From assembly GCF_020037015.1 (NCBI RefSeq), contig NZ_JAIQDE010000022.1:99647-163646 (forward strand): a stretch of 64,000 bases of DNA, read 5' to 3'. The notes beneath the pieces were generated by a model. That model did no database searches. It saw only the letters and a list, made by a program, of their open reading frames with translations, and was not told where the DNA came from. Both the position numbers and the translations under genes were made by a program. This stretch comes from Corallococcus sp. AS-1-6 (lineage in GTDB: Bacteria > Myxococcota > Myxococcia > Myxococcales > Myxococcaceae). Below are positions 50,614 through 61,565 of this stretch, one piece after another. Position 1 is the first letter of the stretch; every line of letters starts with the position of its first letter.

Positions 50614-51516
50614 ATGTCCTCCACCGACACGAAGGCAGCGAAGCTCATCCGCAAGTGCGTCATCCCCGCCGCCGGCCTGGGCACCCGTTTCCTCCCGGCC
50701 ACCAAGGCCGTGCCGAAGGAGATGCTTCCCATCGTCGACACGCCCACCCTCCAGTACATCGTGGAGGAGGCGGTGAAGGCCGGCATGGAGGACGTCGTCG
50801 TCATCAACGGCCGCGGCAAGGGCGCCATCGAGGACCACTTCGACATCGCGTTCGAGCTGGAGACCACGATGCGCGCGCGCGGCAAGACGGCGGAAGCGGA
50901 CCGCATGCGCGCCATCGCGAACCTGGTGCGCATCATCAGCGTGCGCCAGAAGGAGCCGCTCGGCCTGGGTCACGCGGTGCTGTGCGCCAAGAGCGTCATC
51001 GGCGACGAGCCCTTCGGCGTCCTCCTGGGCGACGACATGATCGACTCGGAGGATCCGGGCATCGGCCAGTTGGCGCGCATCTACCAGCAGCACCAGAAGG
51101 CCGTCATCGCGCTGATGGAGGTCCCCGACAGCGAGACGCACCTGTACGGCATCGCCGCCGGCAGGGACCTGGGCAACGGCGTCATCCAGATCGACCACGT
51201 GGTGGAGAAGCCCAAGAAGGGCACCGCCCCGTCGAACCTGGCGGTGATTGGCCGCTACGTGCTGCCCCCGTCCATCTTCCCCATCCTGGAGAAGCAGACC
51301 ACGGGCGTGGGCGGCGAAATCCAGCTCACGGACGGCCTGGCCACGCTCCAGAAGAGCGAAGGTCTGCTGGGCTACAAGTTCCAGGGCCAGCGCTACGACG
51401 CCGGTGACAAGGTGGGTTACCTCAAGGCGAACATCGCCTATGCGCTCAAGCGCCCCGACCTGCGCGGAGGACTCCTGGAGTACCTGCGCGAGGTCGTCAA
51501 GACGGAGAAGCCGTGA
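50614..51516 (+). CDS. galU: UTP-glucose-1-phosphate uridylyltransferase
   Basis: Makes UDP-glucose from UTP and glucose 1-phosphate for exopolysaccharide, LPS and glycan synthesis. The 300-residue length is standard. The nucleotidyltransferase motif GLGTRFLPATKAVPKEMLP is intact near residue 21-38; DDMIDSE carries the metal Asp, and the VVEKPKKG and RYDAGDKVGYL motifs are present. No Shine-Dalgarno sequence precedes the ATG. The next gene overlaps by GTGA, so they are translated together. Divergent from an outer-membrane barrel gene with a mirrored promoter element. Confidence 0.96.
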   Translation: MSSTDTKAAKLIRKCVIPAAGLGTRFLPATKAVPKEMLPIVDTPTLQYIVEEAVKAGMEDVVVINGRGKGAIEDHFDIAFELETTMRARGKTAEADRMRAIANLVRIISVRQKEPLGLGHAVLCAKSVIGDEPFGVLLGDDMIDSEDPGIGQLARIYQQHQKAVIALMEVPDSETHLYGIAAGRDLGNGVIQIDHVVEKPKKGTAPSNLAVIGRYVLPPSIFPILEKQTTGVGGEIQLTDGLATLQKSEGLLGYKFQGQRYDAGDKVGYLKANIAYALKRPDLRGGLLEYLREVVKTEKP

Positions 51517-52265
51517 AGCGTCTCATCGCCGCATCCGCAGTCCTCGTGTCCCTCGCCGCCGGCGCCTACGTGCTGCCCGGCGGCTCCATCCTGCGGCGCA
51601 TGGCCAACGCGCGGGAGGAGAAGCACCTGTCGGCCTTCCGCGTGGAAGGCTCTGTCATCTTCTCCGCCACGGGCGTGGCGGAGGCCGGGGCCGCCCTCAA
51701 CGTCCCCACCGACCGCCCGGAGCTCCAGGGGGACGGCGTGCTGTCCGTGAAGATTCCGGGCCGCTGCCGCTTCGACGCGAGCTCGCCGGACAGCAGCCTC
51801 AAGTCCTCCACCGTGCAGGCCTCCGGCAGGAAGCGCGTGGAGGGCAAGGAGCTGCCCGCCATCTCCGTGCTGGTGGCCCAGGTGTGCGCCAGCCTCGCGC
51901 AGGACGCGGGCAGCGTGCAGGACACCAAGCTGGCCCAGGAGGCCTACCTCCAGGGGCTGGGCGTCAACACGAAGGTGACGTCGCTCGCGCGCTTCGGCGG
52001 TGAGGTGGCCTACGTCCTGGGAGACCCCGCGGAGGGCAAGCCCCAGTTCTGGGTCTACAAGGACGCCTTCCGGCCCGCGCGCCTGCGCTACGCGGACGCG
52101 TCCGGGGCGGCCTGGGATGTGCGCTTCCTGGACTACGCCTCGCCCGCCACCGGCGACTGGATGCCCCGCACGGTGGAGGTGTGGAAGGCGGGCCAGCGCG
52201 TGGTGCGCTTCACCGCCCTCAAGGCGGACAACCGCTCGGCGGTGCCGGACTCGCTCTTCAAGTAG
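51513..52265 (+). CDS. Exported lipoprotein-carrier-like protein, unknown
   Basis: A 250-residue exported protein. The GTG start overlaps the galU stop (GTGA). A signal-like hydrophobic stretch (residues 3-20) precedes a soluble region with strands such as GDGVLSVKIPGRCRFDA, QFWVYKDAFRPARLRY and DWMPRTVEVWKAGQRVVRFTALKADN. That strand pattern resembles LolA/outer-membrane lipoprotein-sorting-like folds, but the match is by impression. Co-translated with galU, so it may serve envelope biogenesis; function not established. Confidence 0.78.
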   Translation: MKRLIAASAVLVSLAAGAYVLPGGSILRRMANAREEKHLSAFRVEGSVIFSATGVAEAGAALNVPTDRPELQGDGVLSVKIPGRCRFDASSPDSSLKSSTVQASGRKRVEGKELPAISVLVAQVCASLAQDAGSVQDTKLAQEAYLQGLGVNTKVTSLARFGGEVAYVLGDPAEGKPQFWVYKDAFRPARLRYADASGAAWDVRFLDYASPATGDWMPRTVEVWKAGQRVVRFTALKADNRSAVPDSLFK

Positions 52266-52367
52266 CGGCTTCGCTTCGATTCGCTTGCGATGGGCGGGGC
52301 TCACGGTGAAAGTCCTGCCCGTTCCAGGACCGGGATTTCCCCGGTTCCTGGCCCGGAGGCGATTCGC

Positions 52368-52976
52368 ATGAAGCTCTATGGCAACCCGATGAGCACGTGT
52401 ACCCGCAAGGTCCTCACCGTCCTGGCGGAGAAGGGCCACCAGGCCGAGTTCGTCAACATCGACCTGATGAAGCACGAGCAGAAGACGCCCGAGCACATCG
52501 CCCGTCATCCCTTTGGCGTGGTGCCGGCGCTGGAGCTGGACGACGGCTTCATCATGTACGAGTCGCGCGCCATCGCCCGCTTCCTGGACCGCACCCTGCC
52601 GGGCCCGTCGCTGACGCCCGCGGACCCCAAGGCCTACGCGCTGATGGAGCAGTTCATCGGCGTGGAGCAGTCCTACTTCTCCAACCAGGCCATGAAGATC
52701 GTCATGGAGCGCTTCCGGGGCACCAACAACGAGGAGAACATCGCCAAGGGCCGTGAGGGCATGAAGCGTCCGCTGGAGGTCCTGGACGCGGCGCTGGCGA
52801 ACCGGCCGTTCCTGGCGGGCAATGACTTCACGCTCGCGGAGGTCTGCTTCGCGCCGTACATGGAGTACCTCTTCGCCATGGGCGAGAAGGACACCGTGGC
52901 CCCGTACAAGAACGTGATGGCGTGGTGGGACCGCGTGTCCAACCGCCCGTCCGTGAAGAAGGCCCACGGCCGCTAG
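52368..52976 (+). CDS. Glutathione S-transferase, phi-like
   Basis: A 202-residue GST. The N-terminal thioredoxin-like domain starts KLYGNPMSTCTRKVLTVL, close to phi-class enzymes, with the catalytic Ser in MSTCT. GVVPALELDDGFIMYESRAI holds the cis-Pro and glutathione-contact segment. The C-terminal helical domain is complete (WWDRVSNRPSVKK at the end). It probably conjugates glutathione to electrophiles; the substrate is unknown. GGAGG precedes the ATG at 52368. It stands alone between the galU pair and priA. Confidence 0.93.
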   Translation: MKLYGNPMSTCTRKVLTVLAEKGHQAEFVNIDLMKHEQKTPEHIARHPFGVVPALELDDGFIMYESRAIARFLDRTLPGPSLTPADPKAYALMEQFIGVEQSYFSNQAMKIVMERFRGTNNEENIAKGREGMKRPLEVLDAALANRPFLAGNDFTLAEVCFAPYMEYLFAMGEKDTVAPYKNVMAWWDRVSNRPSVKKAHGR

Positions 52977-53301
52977 GCCGCCCGCACGGCCCTCTTCCGC
53001 GCAGGCCACCCGGGCCTCTTCCGCACCCTGTCCTCCAGGGCCGGAAGGGGCCCTTCGTGTTTCCCGGGGCAGGAGGCATGTCAGACGCCCGGGGCACAGT
53101 GGATCCCGGGTGCAGGACGGGCGGGCCGGGGGAACTGGCGGCAAGAGGTCGGTCATGGAGCAGGAGCACTTCGCGCTGGGTGGTTTTCCCCGGACACAGG
53201 GAGAGGCCCCCTCTCGCGGTTCCATTCCGTTGCGGACGCGGCGTACGGAAGTGGGAAGGGAAGTGTCGCAGCGGGAGCACGCCGCTACAGTGCGCCCCGC
53301 C
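52977..53301 (+). other. Intergenic region before priA
   Basis: 325 bp between GST and priA. A 6-bp stem (AGGGCC 53037-53042, GGCCCT 53049-53054) may terminate the GST transcript. No convincing additional gene. An in-frame ATG at 53155 and GTG at 53290 are alternative priA starts, so part of this region could be coding. Confidence 0.5.
53286..53291 (+). promoter_or_regulatory. TANNNT (-10-like) element 10 nt before GTG
   Basis: TACAGT lies 10 nt before the GTG at 53302, supporting that codon as the priA start on a leaderless transcript. Confidence 0.35.
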
Positions 53302-55548
53302 GTGAGCGCCACCCCCGCCCAACTCGCCTCTGTCGCCGTGGGCCGTCCCGTGCGCGGGGAGTTCACCTACCTGGTGCCGGAGGCGCTCGCGGGCAACCTC
53401 GCCCCGGGGCAGCGCGTGCTCGTGCCCTTCGGCCGGGGCATGGCGCTGGGCTTCTACCTGGGGCCCGCGAACGCGCCCGTGGAAGGGGGCGTGCGGCTCA
53501 AGCCCATCCAGCGCGTGCTGGAGGACTCGCCGTCCCTGCCCAAGGACCTCATCGCGCTCCTGCGCTTCACCGCCGAGCACTACCGCTATCCGCTGGGCGA
53601 GGTCATCCGCGGCGCGCTGCCGCCGGGCCTCTCCACCGCGGTGGATGAGAAGGAAGCGAAGCCGGACATCCAGTTCTTCGTGGAGGCGCTCGTCACGGAG
53701 CTGCCGCCGGCGCTGGCCCGCGCCCCGGCGCAGGCCGCGGTGCTCCAGTACCTCCTGGCGGTGGGCGGACGCGCGCCGCTGGACGAGGTGACGCACGCCA
53801 TCCCCGGCGCCCGCGAGACGCTGAAGAAGCTGGCCACGCGCAAGTTCGTGAAGTGGGTGGAGGTGACGCTCCAGCCCGGCGTGCGCGAGGGCCTGGTGCA
53901 GAACCGCCCGGACCGCCTCACCCCGGAGCAGGCCCTGGCGGTGAAGGAGCTCCAGGGCGCCGTGGACGCGGGCGGCTTCCAGCCGTACCTCCTGCACGGC
54001 GTCACCGGCAGCGGCAAGACGGAGGTGTACCTGCGCGCGGTGGAGCACACGCTCGCGCGCGGCCTGGGCAGCCTGGTGCTGGTGCCCGAAATCGCGCTCA
54101 CGCCCCAACTGGTGGGGCGCTTCCGCAGCCGCTTCGGCGGCGACGTGGCGGTGCTGCACTCGGGGCTGAAGGACCGCGAGCGGCTGTTCCACTGGCAGGC
54201 GCTGCGTAAGGGCACGGTGAAGATCGCCGTCGGCGTGCGCTCGGCGGTGTTCGCGCCGGTGGAGCACCTGGGGCTCATCGTCGTGGACGAGGAGCACGAC
54301 CCGTCCTTCAAGCAGGACGAGAAGCTGCGCTACCAGGCGCGCGACCTGGCGGTGGTGCGCGGCAAGCAGGCCGGCGCGGTGGTGGTGCTGGGCTCCGCGA
54401 CGCCTTCGCTGGAGACGCTCCAGAACACGCGCTCCGGCCGCTACAAGCTGATGGAGCTGAAGAACCGCGTGGACGACCGGCCCATGCCCACCATCAACCT
54501 GGTGGACCTGCGCGTGGAGCGTCCGCGCGAGGGCCAGGTGACGGAAGAGGCGCCCATCCTGAGCCCGCAGATGCTCCAGGCCATGGAGGAGACCGTGGCC
54601 AAGGGGCAGCAGGTCATCCTGTTCCTCAACCGCCGCGGCCACAGCACCATCCTCCTGTGCGAGGTGTGCGGCCTGTCCCTCAAGTGCCACGACTGTGACG
54701 TGTGCATGACGCACCACCGCTCGCAGAACCGGGTGGTGTGCCACTACTGCGGCGTGGCGTTCCCCGTTCCGAACGCCTGCCGCGAGTGCACCGGCCCGCT
54801 GCTCAAGCTCGGCATCGGCACGGAGCGCGTGGAGGCGGAGGTCCTGGAGCGGATGCCGCACGCACGCGTGGCGCGGCTGGACCGCGACTCCGCGACGAGC
54901 GCGGAGAAGCTCACGGAGCTGCTGGCGTCCTTCGCGCGGCGTGAAATCGACGTGCTGGTGGGCACCCAGATGGTGGCCAAGGGGCACGACTTCCCGGGCG
55001 TGACGCTGGTGTGCGTGGTGATGGCGGACACCTCCCTGGCGATTCCTGATTTCCGAGCCGCTGAGCGGACCTTCCACCTGCTGACCCAGGTGGCGGGGAG
55101 AGCGGGGCGCGGGAAGGACCCGGGGCGGGTGCTGGTGCAGACCTACAACCCGGACGCGGAGCCGGTGAAGCGGGTGCTGGCGCACGACTTCGACGGGTTC
55201 TCCAAGCAGGAGCTGGAGTGGCGCAAGGCGCTGGCCTATCCGCCCTTCGCGCGCATGGCGGCCGTCCGGCTGGAGGGCGAGCACCCCGAGCAGACCGCGG
55301 GGGTGGCGCGCTTCCTGGGGAACCTGGTGGGACGCCACATGCCGCCGGCGTCGGCGGGGGTGCGCCTTTTGGGGCCGGCCCTGGCGCCCATTGCCCGAAT
55401 CCGGGGCAAGACGCGCTGGCAGTTGCTCCTGAAGGCGCCGACGCATGCGGCGCTCGCCCCATTGCTCGCCCGGTTGGAGGCGGCGTTGGCGGATGTGCCG
55501 AATGGGGTGAAGGTCGTCATCGACGTGGATCCCGGGGCCATGCTGTAG
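53302..55548 (+). CDS. priA: Primosomal replication-restart helicase PriA
   Basis: An SF2 3'-5' DNA helicase that reloads replisomes at stalled forks; 748 residues. An N-terminal 3'-DNA-binding domain (about 1-110) precedes the helicase. Walker A is [11 protein letters not shown] and motif II is VDEEHDPS. A zinc-binding insert has Cys pairs in CEVC, CHDC, CHYC and CREC, eight in all. The C-terminal helicase and CTD are complete. The GTG at 53302 gives the family-typical start; an extension to 53155 is possible. The giant coiled-coil gene begins 16 bp after the stop. Confidence 0.95.
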   Translation: MSATPAQLASVAVGRPVRGEFTYLVPEALAGNLAPGQRVLVPFGRGMALGFYLGPANAPVEGGVRLKPIQRVLEDSPSLPKDLIALLRFTAEHYRYPLGEVIRGALPPGLSTAVDEKEAKPDIQFFVEALVTELPPALARAPAQAAVLQYLLAVGGRAPLDEVTHAIPGARETLKKLATRKFVKWVEVTLQPGVREGLVQNRPDRLTPEQALAVKELQGAVDAGGFQPYLLHGVTGSGKTEVYLRAVEHTLARGLGSLVLVPEIALTPQLVGRFRSRFGGDVAVLHSGLKDRERLFHWQALRKGTVKIAVGVRSAVFAPVEHLGLIVVDEEHDPSFKQDEKLRYQARDLAVVRGKQAGAVVVLGSATPSLETLQNTRSGRYKLMELKNRVDDRPMPTINLVDLRVERPREGQVTEEAPILSPQMLQAMEETVAKGQQVILFLNRRGHSTILLCEVCGLSLKCHDCDVCMTHHRSQNRVVCHYCGVAFPVPNACRECTGPLLKLGIGTERVEAEVLERMPHARVARLDRDSATSAEKLTELLASFARREIDVLVGTQMVAKGHDFPGVTLVCVVMADTSLAIPDFRAAERTFHLLTQVAGRAGRGKDPGRVLVQTYNPDAEPVKRVLAHDFDGFSKQELEWRKALAYPPFARMAAVRLEGEHPEQTAGVARFLGNLVGRHMPPASAGVRLLGPALAPIARIRGKTRWQLLLKAPTHAALAPLLARLEAALADVPNGVKVVIDVDPGAML

Positions 55549-55551
55549 ACT
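55546..55551 (+). promoter_or_regulatory. TANNNT (-10-like) element overlapping priA stop
   Basis: TAGACT starts with the priA stop codon and ends 13 nt before the ATG of the next gene. Because it includes a stop codon it is weaker evidence than the others, but the same hexamer precedes the 1877-residue gene. Confidence 0.25.
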
Positions 55552-55564
55552 CCCGGGCTCCCCC

Positions 55565-58500
55565 ATGGGCGCCTCGGTCCTCCTCGTACACGACGACATC
55601 GCCACCATCGCCGCCGTCCGGCGACTGCTGTCCCGCGAAGGGCACGAGGTCATCCTCGCGACCTCCGCCGCGGACGCGCTCATCGCCTTTGGCCATCACC
55701 TGCCGGAGCTCATCGTGCTCGCGCCGGGCGTGGAGAGCGGCCGCGGGCGCGTGGTGTTGGAGGAGCTGGTGCTGCACCCGGATGGCCACAAGGCGCGGGT
55801 GCTGCTGTTGAGCGAGGCCATCGAGGGCTTCAGCGCGCCGGTGGCGCCGCTGCCCCTGGACGGGCCGAGCTTCGTGACGCTGGTGGACACGTTGATCCGC
55901 GCGCCGGCGGAGGCGGATGGCTGGCGCGTGGTGGAGAACCGGACGCTGGGCGAGCCGGTGAAGGGCAGCGCTCCGGAGCCGGACGAGGCCTGGCACGCGA
56001 CGGCGCCGCGCTCGGTGGGCGGAGACCCCGCGCTGGCGAACGCGCTGTTCGGGGACCTGGCGCCGCTGAACCAGACGGACTGGGAAGTGGCGGCGATGAC
56101 GCGCGAGGAGCGCAGCGCGCACGCCGTGCACCAGCAGCGCGAGCGCAGCATGAACGCCGCGCTGGAGCAGGCGCACCTGGAGGTGGAGTCGGAGGCCATC
56201 GCCTCCATCGACTCCGCGCTGTCGGTGGGCACGAAGTCGCAGTGGGCCGGGGCGGCGGAGGGTGACTCCGGCGAGGCGTGGGGCGAGGAGGATCCCGACG
56301 CGAGCGTCGGCAACGAGTGGGACGCGGAGCCGCCGAACGCGGAAGGCGCGTTCGAGGGCCGCCCACCGGAGGCGCGCACCACGTTGCGCTTCCCGTTCCC
56401 GAACGAGGGGGGCACGGAGGAGGCGCCCGCCGAGGGGCGGCTCGCGTTCCGTGAAGAGCCGCTCACCCCGCCGGGGCTGAAGCCGGTGAAGCCCGCGCCG
56501 AAGCTGGGGGACGAGGGCTTCTTCGACGTCGACTCGGACGAGGACGGCGGGGCGGCGAAGGCGCCGGAGCCGGAGGGCGCCGCGCCGCTGGCGTGGAAGG
56601 AGCTGGAGCCGGATCCGGAGCTGGAGGCGCGTGCGGCGCCGGGCGGCGTGGACGACTCCGACGAGACGGACTTCGGTTCGGTCGCGGAGGACGTGGCGGC
56701 GGAGGAGCGGGCCGCGGCGGCGGGTGCGTCGGAGGCGGAGGACGCGCCCTCGGAGCCGACCGAGGAGGAGCTGGCGGCGGCGGGCCTGTCGAACTGGGAC
56801 GTGCTGGAGGCGGAGCTGAAGGCCTCCGCCGAGGCGCGCGAGCGGGAGGAGGAGTCCTCCTCGGCCGACGCGAAGCCGGTGGGTTCGGACTGGTTCGACT
56901 CCGAGACCGTCGAGGAGGCCAAGGAGGAGGGTTCCAAGCCCCTCCAGTGGACGGAGCCCGCGAGCCCGACGAACGCGGCCCCCGCGAATCCAACCAAGGC
57001 GGCGTCGCGTCCGGAGGAGGCCACGGGCTCGCGCGAAGGCGGAACGGCGGACAGCGCCGCGCCTCGCGTGAACACCGAGAGGCCGCTGCGTGTCGCGGCC
57101 CGTGTCCCGCTGCGCGCGTCGGGCAAGAGCACCGCGGGCGTCGTGGCGAGCGTGGGTGTCTCGTCCGCGAACCCGGGCGATGCGACCGGCGCGGGAGGCA
57201 GCGCCGCGAGTGCGGCGACCGGCGGCACCTCGACGCGTCCGGGCAACGAATCCGGAGTGGGGGCCGGTGGCCGCGCGGCGGGCCTGGGCGACCCGTCTGG
57301 AGCTGGGGCGGAGCGGGGCGGTCGCACCGCCGCGGGGCTGAGCGACAAGCCTGGAACGGGTGAACCGGTCAGGGCCGGTGACTTCTTCGAGCATCCAGGC
57401 GGCAAGGGCGGAGCAGGGGATGCGACGCCCGCGGGTCCCTCCGCGAATTCGCGCGACGCGCTGGTGGAGCGCGCGAACGCCCGGCGGGATGACCCGGCAC
57501 TGTCGGCGCCAGTACAGGTGCCCGGAGGTCCGCGGCGGGCGAACGCGACGCGCACCCAGGAGCAGGAGGCCACCGCTCCAGCGCGCACGGATGGGGCCGA
57601 GCCGTCGTCGGATCTCGTCGCGGAGCTGGAATCGCTGCGCGAGGAACTCGCGCTGGCCCACGCCGCCATCGAGGAGGCGGAGGCCCGTGCCGCCGACGCG
57701 GAGGCCCTGGCCGAGTCGGAGCAGTCGCTCCGCGTCGAGCTGGAAGAGCGCATCGAGAGCGAAGCGCGAGCCCGCGAAGACGCGCGGCTCGAAGCGGACG
57801 CGGAGGTAGAGGCCCGGAGCGCCGTGGAGGTGCGGGCCGAAGCGGAGGTCCACGCCCGCGCCCGCGCCGAGTCCCTGTTGAAGCAGGCCTCGGAGGCCAA
57901 GGAGGCCTCGGAAGTCCAGGCCGTGTCGGCGACGGAGGCCCTCGCGGAGGTCGAGGCGAAGCTCGCCTCCGAGGCCGGAAGCCGTGTGGAGGCGGAAGCC
58001 CGCGCGGAGGCGGAGGCGCGCGACCGCCGCGAAGCCGAGGCCCTCGCGGAGATGGCCCGGCTCGAGATGGTCGAGCTCGAGAAGCGCCTCGCCACGGAGG
58101 TCCAGGCGCGCGAGGAGGCCGAGCTCCGGGCCCGTCAGGAAGCGCAGACGCGCGAGGAAGCCGAAGCCCGCGCCGAGCTGGAGCAGGCCGCGCGCACGGA
58201 CGTGGAAGCGCGGCTCGAAGCCGAGATCGAAGCAAGGATCGCGGCCGAAGCCCGCGCGGACGCGCGTCAGCGAGCGCAAGCCGAATCCGAGCAGGCGGAG
58301 GGCCGCGACAGCGAGGACGCCGGGCTCCGTGCGGAGCTGGAGGCACGGCGCGCCGAGGCGGAAGCCCGGGCCGAGGCCGAGGCGAAGGCCCGCACCGCCG
58401 CTGAAGCGAAGGTGAAGCACTCCGCGCAGGCGCTGTCCCTGGTGGAGGTGCGAGCGCACCAGTTGGCCCAGTCGCTGGCCGAGTCCGAAGCCAAGTCGAA

Positions 58501-61500
58501 GCAGACCGCGCAGGCGCTGGCCCAGGCGGAGACGCGGGTGCAGCAGGCCACGCAGGCGCTGGCGCAAGCCGAGGCGAAGGCGAAGCAGTCGGCGCAGGCC
58601 CTGGCGCAGGTGGAAGCCAGGGCGCAGCAACTGGCGCAGGTGCTGCTCCAGGGCGAAGCCAAGGCAAAACAGTCCGCCCAGGCCGCGAGCCAGGCCGAGG
58701 AGGTCCGGGCCGCCGCGGAAGCCGCCGCGGAACGAAACGCCGAAGCCCTGGCGCAGGCGGAAGCCCGGGCCACGAAGGCCGAGGAAGCCCTGGCTGAGGC
58801 CCAGGCCCGAGCGGACGACGCCGAAGCGGCGAGGCAGCAGAACGAGACGCGCTTCGCGGAGACCCTGAGCCAGGTCAACGCGCGGATGGAGCAGCTCAAG
58901 CAGGCCCGTCAGCGAGCCGAAGCCAAGGCCGCGCAGCCCGCCGAAGCCCTGGTCCAGGCGGAAGCACGGGTGGAGCAACTGACGCAGGCCCTGAAGCAGG
59001 CCCAGGCCCGCGAAGAGCAGCTCAGCGCCGAAGCGAAGAAGACCGCCGAACAGCTCAAGCAGGCCCTGGCCGAAGCCAAGGCCCGCGCGGAGCAGCTCCA
59101 GCAGCTCCAGGCCAACTCGGGGACCCGAGAGGGCCAGTTCACGCAGGTCCAGGCCGAAGCCCAGGCCCGCATCGAACAGCTCACCCAGGCGCTCACCGAA
59201 ACAGAGGCCCGAGCGGAGCAGCTTGAGCAAGCACGCACCGAAGCCCAGGCGCGCATCGAGCAGCTCACGCAGGCACGGGCCGAAGCAGAGGCCCGCGAGG
59301 AACAGCTCCTTCAGGCGCGCACCGAAGCCGAAGCCCGCGCGGACCAGCTTGCGCAGGAGCGCACCGAAGCCGAGTCACGCATCGAGCAGCTCACGCAGGC
59401 ACGAGCCGAAGCCGAGTCGCGCATCGAGCAGCTCACGCAGGCACGCACCGAAGCCGAAGCCCGCGCGGACCAGCTTGAGCAGGAGCGCACTGAAGCCGAG
59501 TCGCGCATCGAACTGCTCACGCAGGAACGCATCGAAGCGGATGTCCGCGTCGAGCAGCTCACGCAGGCACGAGCCGAAGCCGAGTCACGCATCGAGCAGC
59601 TCAAGCAGGCACGCACCGAAGCCGAAGCCCGTGCGGATCAGCTTGCGCAGGAGCGCACCGAGGCCGAATCGCGAATCGAGCAGCTCACGCGGGCACGCAC
59701 GGAGGCCGAGGCCCGCGAGGAGCAGACCACCCACGCGAGCACCGAGGCCCAGGCTCTCATCGAGCAGCTCACACGGGCACGCACCGAAGCCGAGGCCCGC
59801 GCGGAGCAGTCCGCCCACGCGAGCACCGAGGCCCAGGCGCGCATCGAGCAGCTCACGCAGGCGCTGACCCAGGCCCAGGCCCGGGCGGATCAACTCGCGC
59901 AGTCCCTCGCCCAGGCGGAGTCCCGCGCCGAACAGTCCACGCACGACGCGGACGAACTCGCCCGGACGCGCCTGGCCCAGGCCGAACAGGCTCGCGCCGA
60001 AGCGGAAGCCGCCGCCGAACAGCAGCTCCAGGCCCGCACCGCCGCGGAGGCCCGCGCCCTCCAGGCCGAGCAGAAGGCCGCCGAAGCCACCGCCAAGGCC
60101 ACGTCCGAAGGCCGGCTGCGCACCGTGCTGGAGGTCCGCCTCGATTCCGAAGCCCGCGCCCGCCAGGACCTCGAAGCCCGCCTCGAAACCGAGTCCCAGG
60201 CCCGCACCGCCGCGGAGTCCCGCCTCGCCGCCGAGACCCAGGCCCGCACCGAAGCCGAAGCCCGCGCCCGCTCCGAATCCACGGACCTCGCGCAGGCCCG
60301 GGACACCCTGCAAGCGCAGCTCGACCAGCTCCGCGAGGAGCTCACCCGCGAGCGCGAAACCCGCGCGAGGCTCGAAGCCGAAGCCGTCGAACAGCGCCTC
60401 CAGGCCGAACGCGAGCGCGAAGAACTCGAAGCCCGAGCGCAGCGGGACGCGGAGGAGGCCGCGGCCCAGGCCCGCGCCACCATCATCCCGCTCGAATCCC
60501 CCGGCCGTCCGGAGATGGCGGTGTCCCGCAGCGGCAGCCTCACGCAGGAGGGCCTCGCGCGCCTCATCCTGCGGCTCTGCGACGCGCGCATGGAGGTGCG
60601 CCTGGAGCTCAAGGTGATGAACGCCTTGCGCGTCCTCTGGCTGCGCGACGGGGCCCTGGTCGGCGCCGCGTCCTCCGCGCAGGGCGAGTCCCTCGTCGAC
60701 CGCGCCCGCGCGGACGGCCTCATCGACGCGCGCCAGGAGGCCGAGCTGCGCCTCGTGCGCAGCGCCACCACCGGCACGCTGCTGGAAGCCCTGCGCGGGC
60801 GCGGCTACGTGCGCGAAGCCGAGTCCGTCCCGCTGGTCCAGCGCTACACCGAACAGGTCTTCCTGGACGCGCTCTCGGAGCCCTCCACGCTCTACCGCCT
60901 GGTGCCGGAGCCCGCGCCCCACGAAGTGGCGCTCGCCGCCGCCACGCGCCCGCCGCTGCACCTGCTCGCGGAAGGGCTGCGCAACACGCTCACCGCCGAA
61001 TCGCTCCTGGACGCCGCGGGCTCCCTGCGCGCCCAGGTCTCCCGAGGCGACGCGCACATGCCCCCCGCGGACTTCGGCCTCTCCGCCCGCGAGCTCCAGC
61101 TCCTGCAAGCCGTGGACGGCGAGCGCACCCTGGAGTCGCTGCTCCTGGGCGCGGGCCTGCCGCAGGACGGCGCGCTCAAGACGCTCGCGGTGGCGCGGAC
61201 GCTGGGCCTCATCGCGCTGCATCCGCCGTCGGAGGACGCCCAGGGCGGCCTGCCGCCGGAGCTGGACGTGCACCGCCTGGAGGCCAAGTTCGAGGAGATC
61301 CAGGACGCGGACTACTTCACTGTGTTGGGGCTCGCACGCTCGGCCGGCAGTGAAGAGGTCAAGCGGGCATACGCCCTGCTCGCCGCCGAGTTCCACCCGC
61401 TGCGCTTCGCCGGCCATCCGGACCCCGCGCTCCAGCACCGCGCCCAGCAGATCCGCGCGGTGTTGACGGAGGCCGCCCGGGCGTTGGGAGACGACCGACT

Positions 61501-61534
61501 GCGGGGCGAGTACGCCCGTAATCTGCTCGACTGA
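55565..61534 (+). CDS. 1989-residue pseudoreceiver - coiled-coil - DUF4388/J-like scaffold
   Basis: A giant cytoplasmic protein. Residues 1-115 have a response-regulator receiver fold: the acidic pair is kept (VHDD), but the phospho-acceptor Asp is Ala (in ELIVLAPG), so it is a pseudoreceiver. Residues ~170-670 are acidic and disordered. Residues ~680-1640 form a very long coiled coil with Ala/Glu/Arg-rich heptads, including exact 14-residue repeat arrays. Residues ~1650-1900 hold a DUF4388/PATAN-like region ([20 protein letters not shown]). Residues ~1913-1989 are J-like, with HPL where HPD is required. The architecture suggests a cytoskeletal or polar scaffold, as for other myxobacterial pseudoreceiver proteins; the role is inference. 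No Shine-Dalgarno sequence. Confidence 0.88.
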   Translation: MGASVLLVHDDIATIAAVRRLLSREGHEVILATSAADALIAFGHHLPELIVLAPGVESGRGRVVLEELVLHPDGHKARVLLLSEAIEGFSAPVAPLPLDGPSFVTLVDTLIRAPAEADGWRVVENRTLGEPVKGSAPEPDEAWHATAPRSVGGDPALANALFGDLAPLNQTDWEVAAMTREERSAHAVHQQRERSMNAALEQAHLEVESEAIASIDSALSVGTKSQWAGAAEGDSGEAWGEEDPDASVGNEWDAEPPNAEGAFEGRPPEARTTLRFPFPNEGGTEEAPAEGRLAFREEPLTPPGLKPVKPAPKLGDEGFFDVDSDEDGGAAKAPEPEGAAPLAWKELEPDPELEARAAPGGVDDSDETDFGSVAEDVAAEERAAAAGASEAEDAPSEPTEEELAAAGLSNWDVLEAELKASAEAREREEESSSADAKPVGSDWFDSETVEEAKEEGSKPLQWTEPASPTNAAPANPTKAASRPEEATGSREGGTADSAAPRVNTERPLRVAARVPLRASGKSTAGVVASVGVSSANPGDATGAGGSAASAATGGTSTRPGNESGVGAGGRAAGLGDPSGAGAERGGRTAAGLSDKPGTGEPVRAGDFFEHPGGKGGAGDATPAGPSANSRDALVERANARRDDPALSAPVQVPGGPRRANATRTQEQEATAPARTDGAEPSSDLVAELESLREELALAHAAIEEAEARAADAEALAESEQSLRVELEERIESEARAREDARLEADAEVEARSAVEVRAEAEVHARARAESLLKQASEAKEASEVQAVSATEALAEVEAKLASEAGSRVEAEARAEAEARDRREAEALAEMARLEMVELEKRLATEVQAREEAELRARQEAQTREEAEARAELEQAARTDVEARLEAEIEARIAAEARADARQRAQAESEQAEGRDSEDAGLRAELEARRAEAEARAEAEAKARTAAEAKVKHSAQALSLVEVRAHQLAQSLAESEAKSKQTAQALAQAETRVQQATQALAQAEAKAKQSAQALAQVEARAQQLAQVLLQGEAKAKQSAQAASQAEEVRAAAEAAAERNAEALAQAEARATKAEEALAEAQARADDAEAARQQNETRFAETLSQVNARMEQLKQARQRAEAKAAQPAEALVQAEARVEQLTQALKQAQAREEQLSAEAKKTAEQLKQALAEAKARAEQLQQLQANSGTREGQFTQVQAEAQARIEQLTQALTETEARAEQLEQARTEAQARIEQLTQARAEAEAREEQLLQARTEAEARADQLAQERTEAESRIEQLTQARAEAESRIEQLTQARTEAEARADQLEQERTEAESRIELLTQERIEADVRVEQLTQARAEAESRIEQLKQARTEAEARADQLAQERTEAESRIEQLTRARTEAEAREEQTTHASTEAQALIEQLTRARTEAEARAEQSAHASTEAQARIEQLTQALTQAQARADQLAQSLAQAESRAEQSTHDADELARTRLAQAEQARAEAEAAAEQQLQARTAAEARALQAEQKAAEATAKATSEGRLRTVLEVRLDSEARARQDLEARLETESQARTAAESRLAAETQARTEAEARARSESTDLAQARDTLQAQLDQLREELTRERETRARLEAEAVEQRLQAEREREELEARAQRDAEEAAAQARATIIPLESPGRPEMAVSRSGSLTQEGLARLILRLCDARMEVRLELKVMNALRVLWLRDGALVGAASSAQGESLVDRARADGLIDARQEAELRLVRSATTGTLLEALRGRGYVREAESVPLVQRYTEQVFLDALSEPSTLYRLVPEPAPHEVALAAATRPPLHLLAEGLRNTLTAESLLDAAGSLRAQVSRGDAHMPPADFGLSARELQLLQAVDGERTLESLLLGAGLPQDGALKTLAVARTLGLIALHPPSEDAQGGLPPELDVHRLEAKFEEIQDADYFTVLGLARSAGSEEVKRAYALLAAEFHPLRFAGHPDPALQHRAQQIRAVLTEAARALGDDRLRGEYARNLLD
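58451..58702 (+). repeat. Six 42-bp units (14-residue coiled-coil repeat), type A
   Basis: Six consecutive in-register units with consensus (R/K)(A/S)(K/Q)Q(S/L)AQALAQAEA start every 42 bp from 58451. They code for two heptads each in the giant coiled-coil protein. Confidence 0.8.
59168..59965 (+). repeat. Nineteen 42-bp units (14-residue coiled-coil repeat), type B
   Basis: Nineteen units with consensus R(I/A)(E/D)[10 protein letters not shown](A/S) run from 59168 to 59965 at exact 42-bp spacing; the first, second and last units were checked base by base for register. No indel breaks the array. Recent tandem duplication followed by codon-level divergence is the likely origin. Confidence 0.9.
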
Positions 61535-61565
61535 TGCCCGGTGGAACGGTTGCCCGTCGCGGTCC

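Noticed and set aside
52828..55683. 951-codon open frame on the minus strand
   Set aside because: Antisense shadow of priA and the GST gene.
55517..59230. 1237-codon open frame on the minus strand
   Set aside because: Antisense to the coiled-coil gene; its Leu/Arg/Gly repetitiveness mirrors the repeats on the other strand.
59168..59965. Possible CRISPR-like or non-coding tandem array
   Set aside because: Units are contiguous with no spacers, in frame, and encode a regular coiled coil.
61307..61534. Functional DnaJ co-chaperone domain
   Set aside because: The HPD triad is HPL at the proper place; the later HPD in GHPDPAL is in the wrong helix position.
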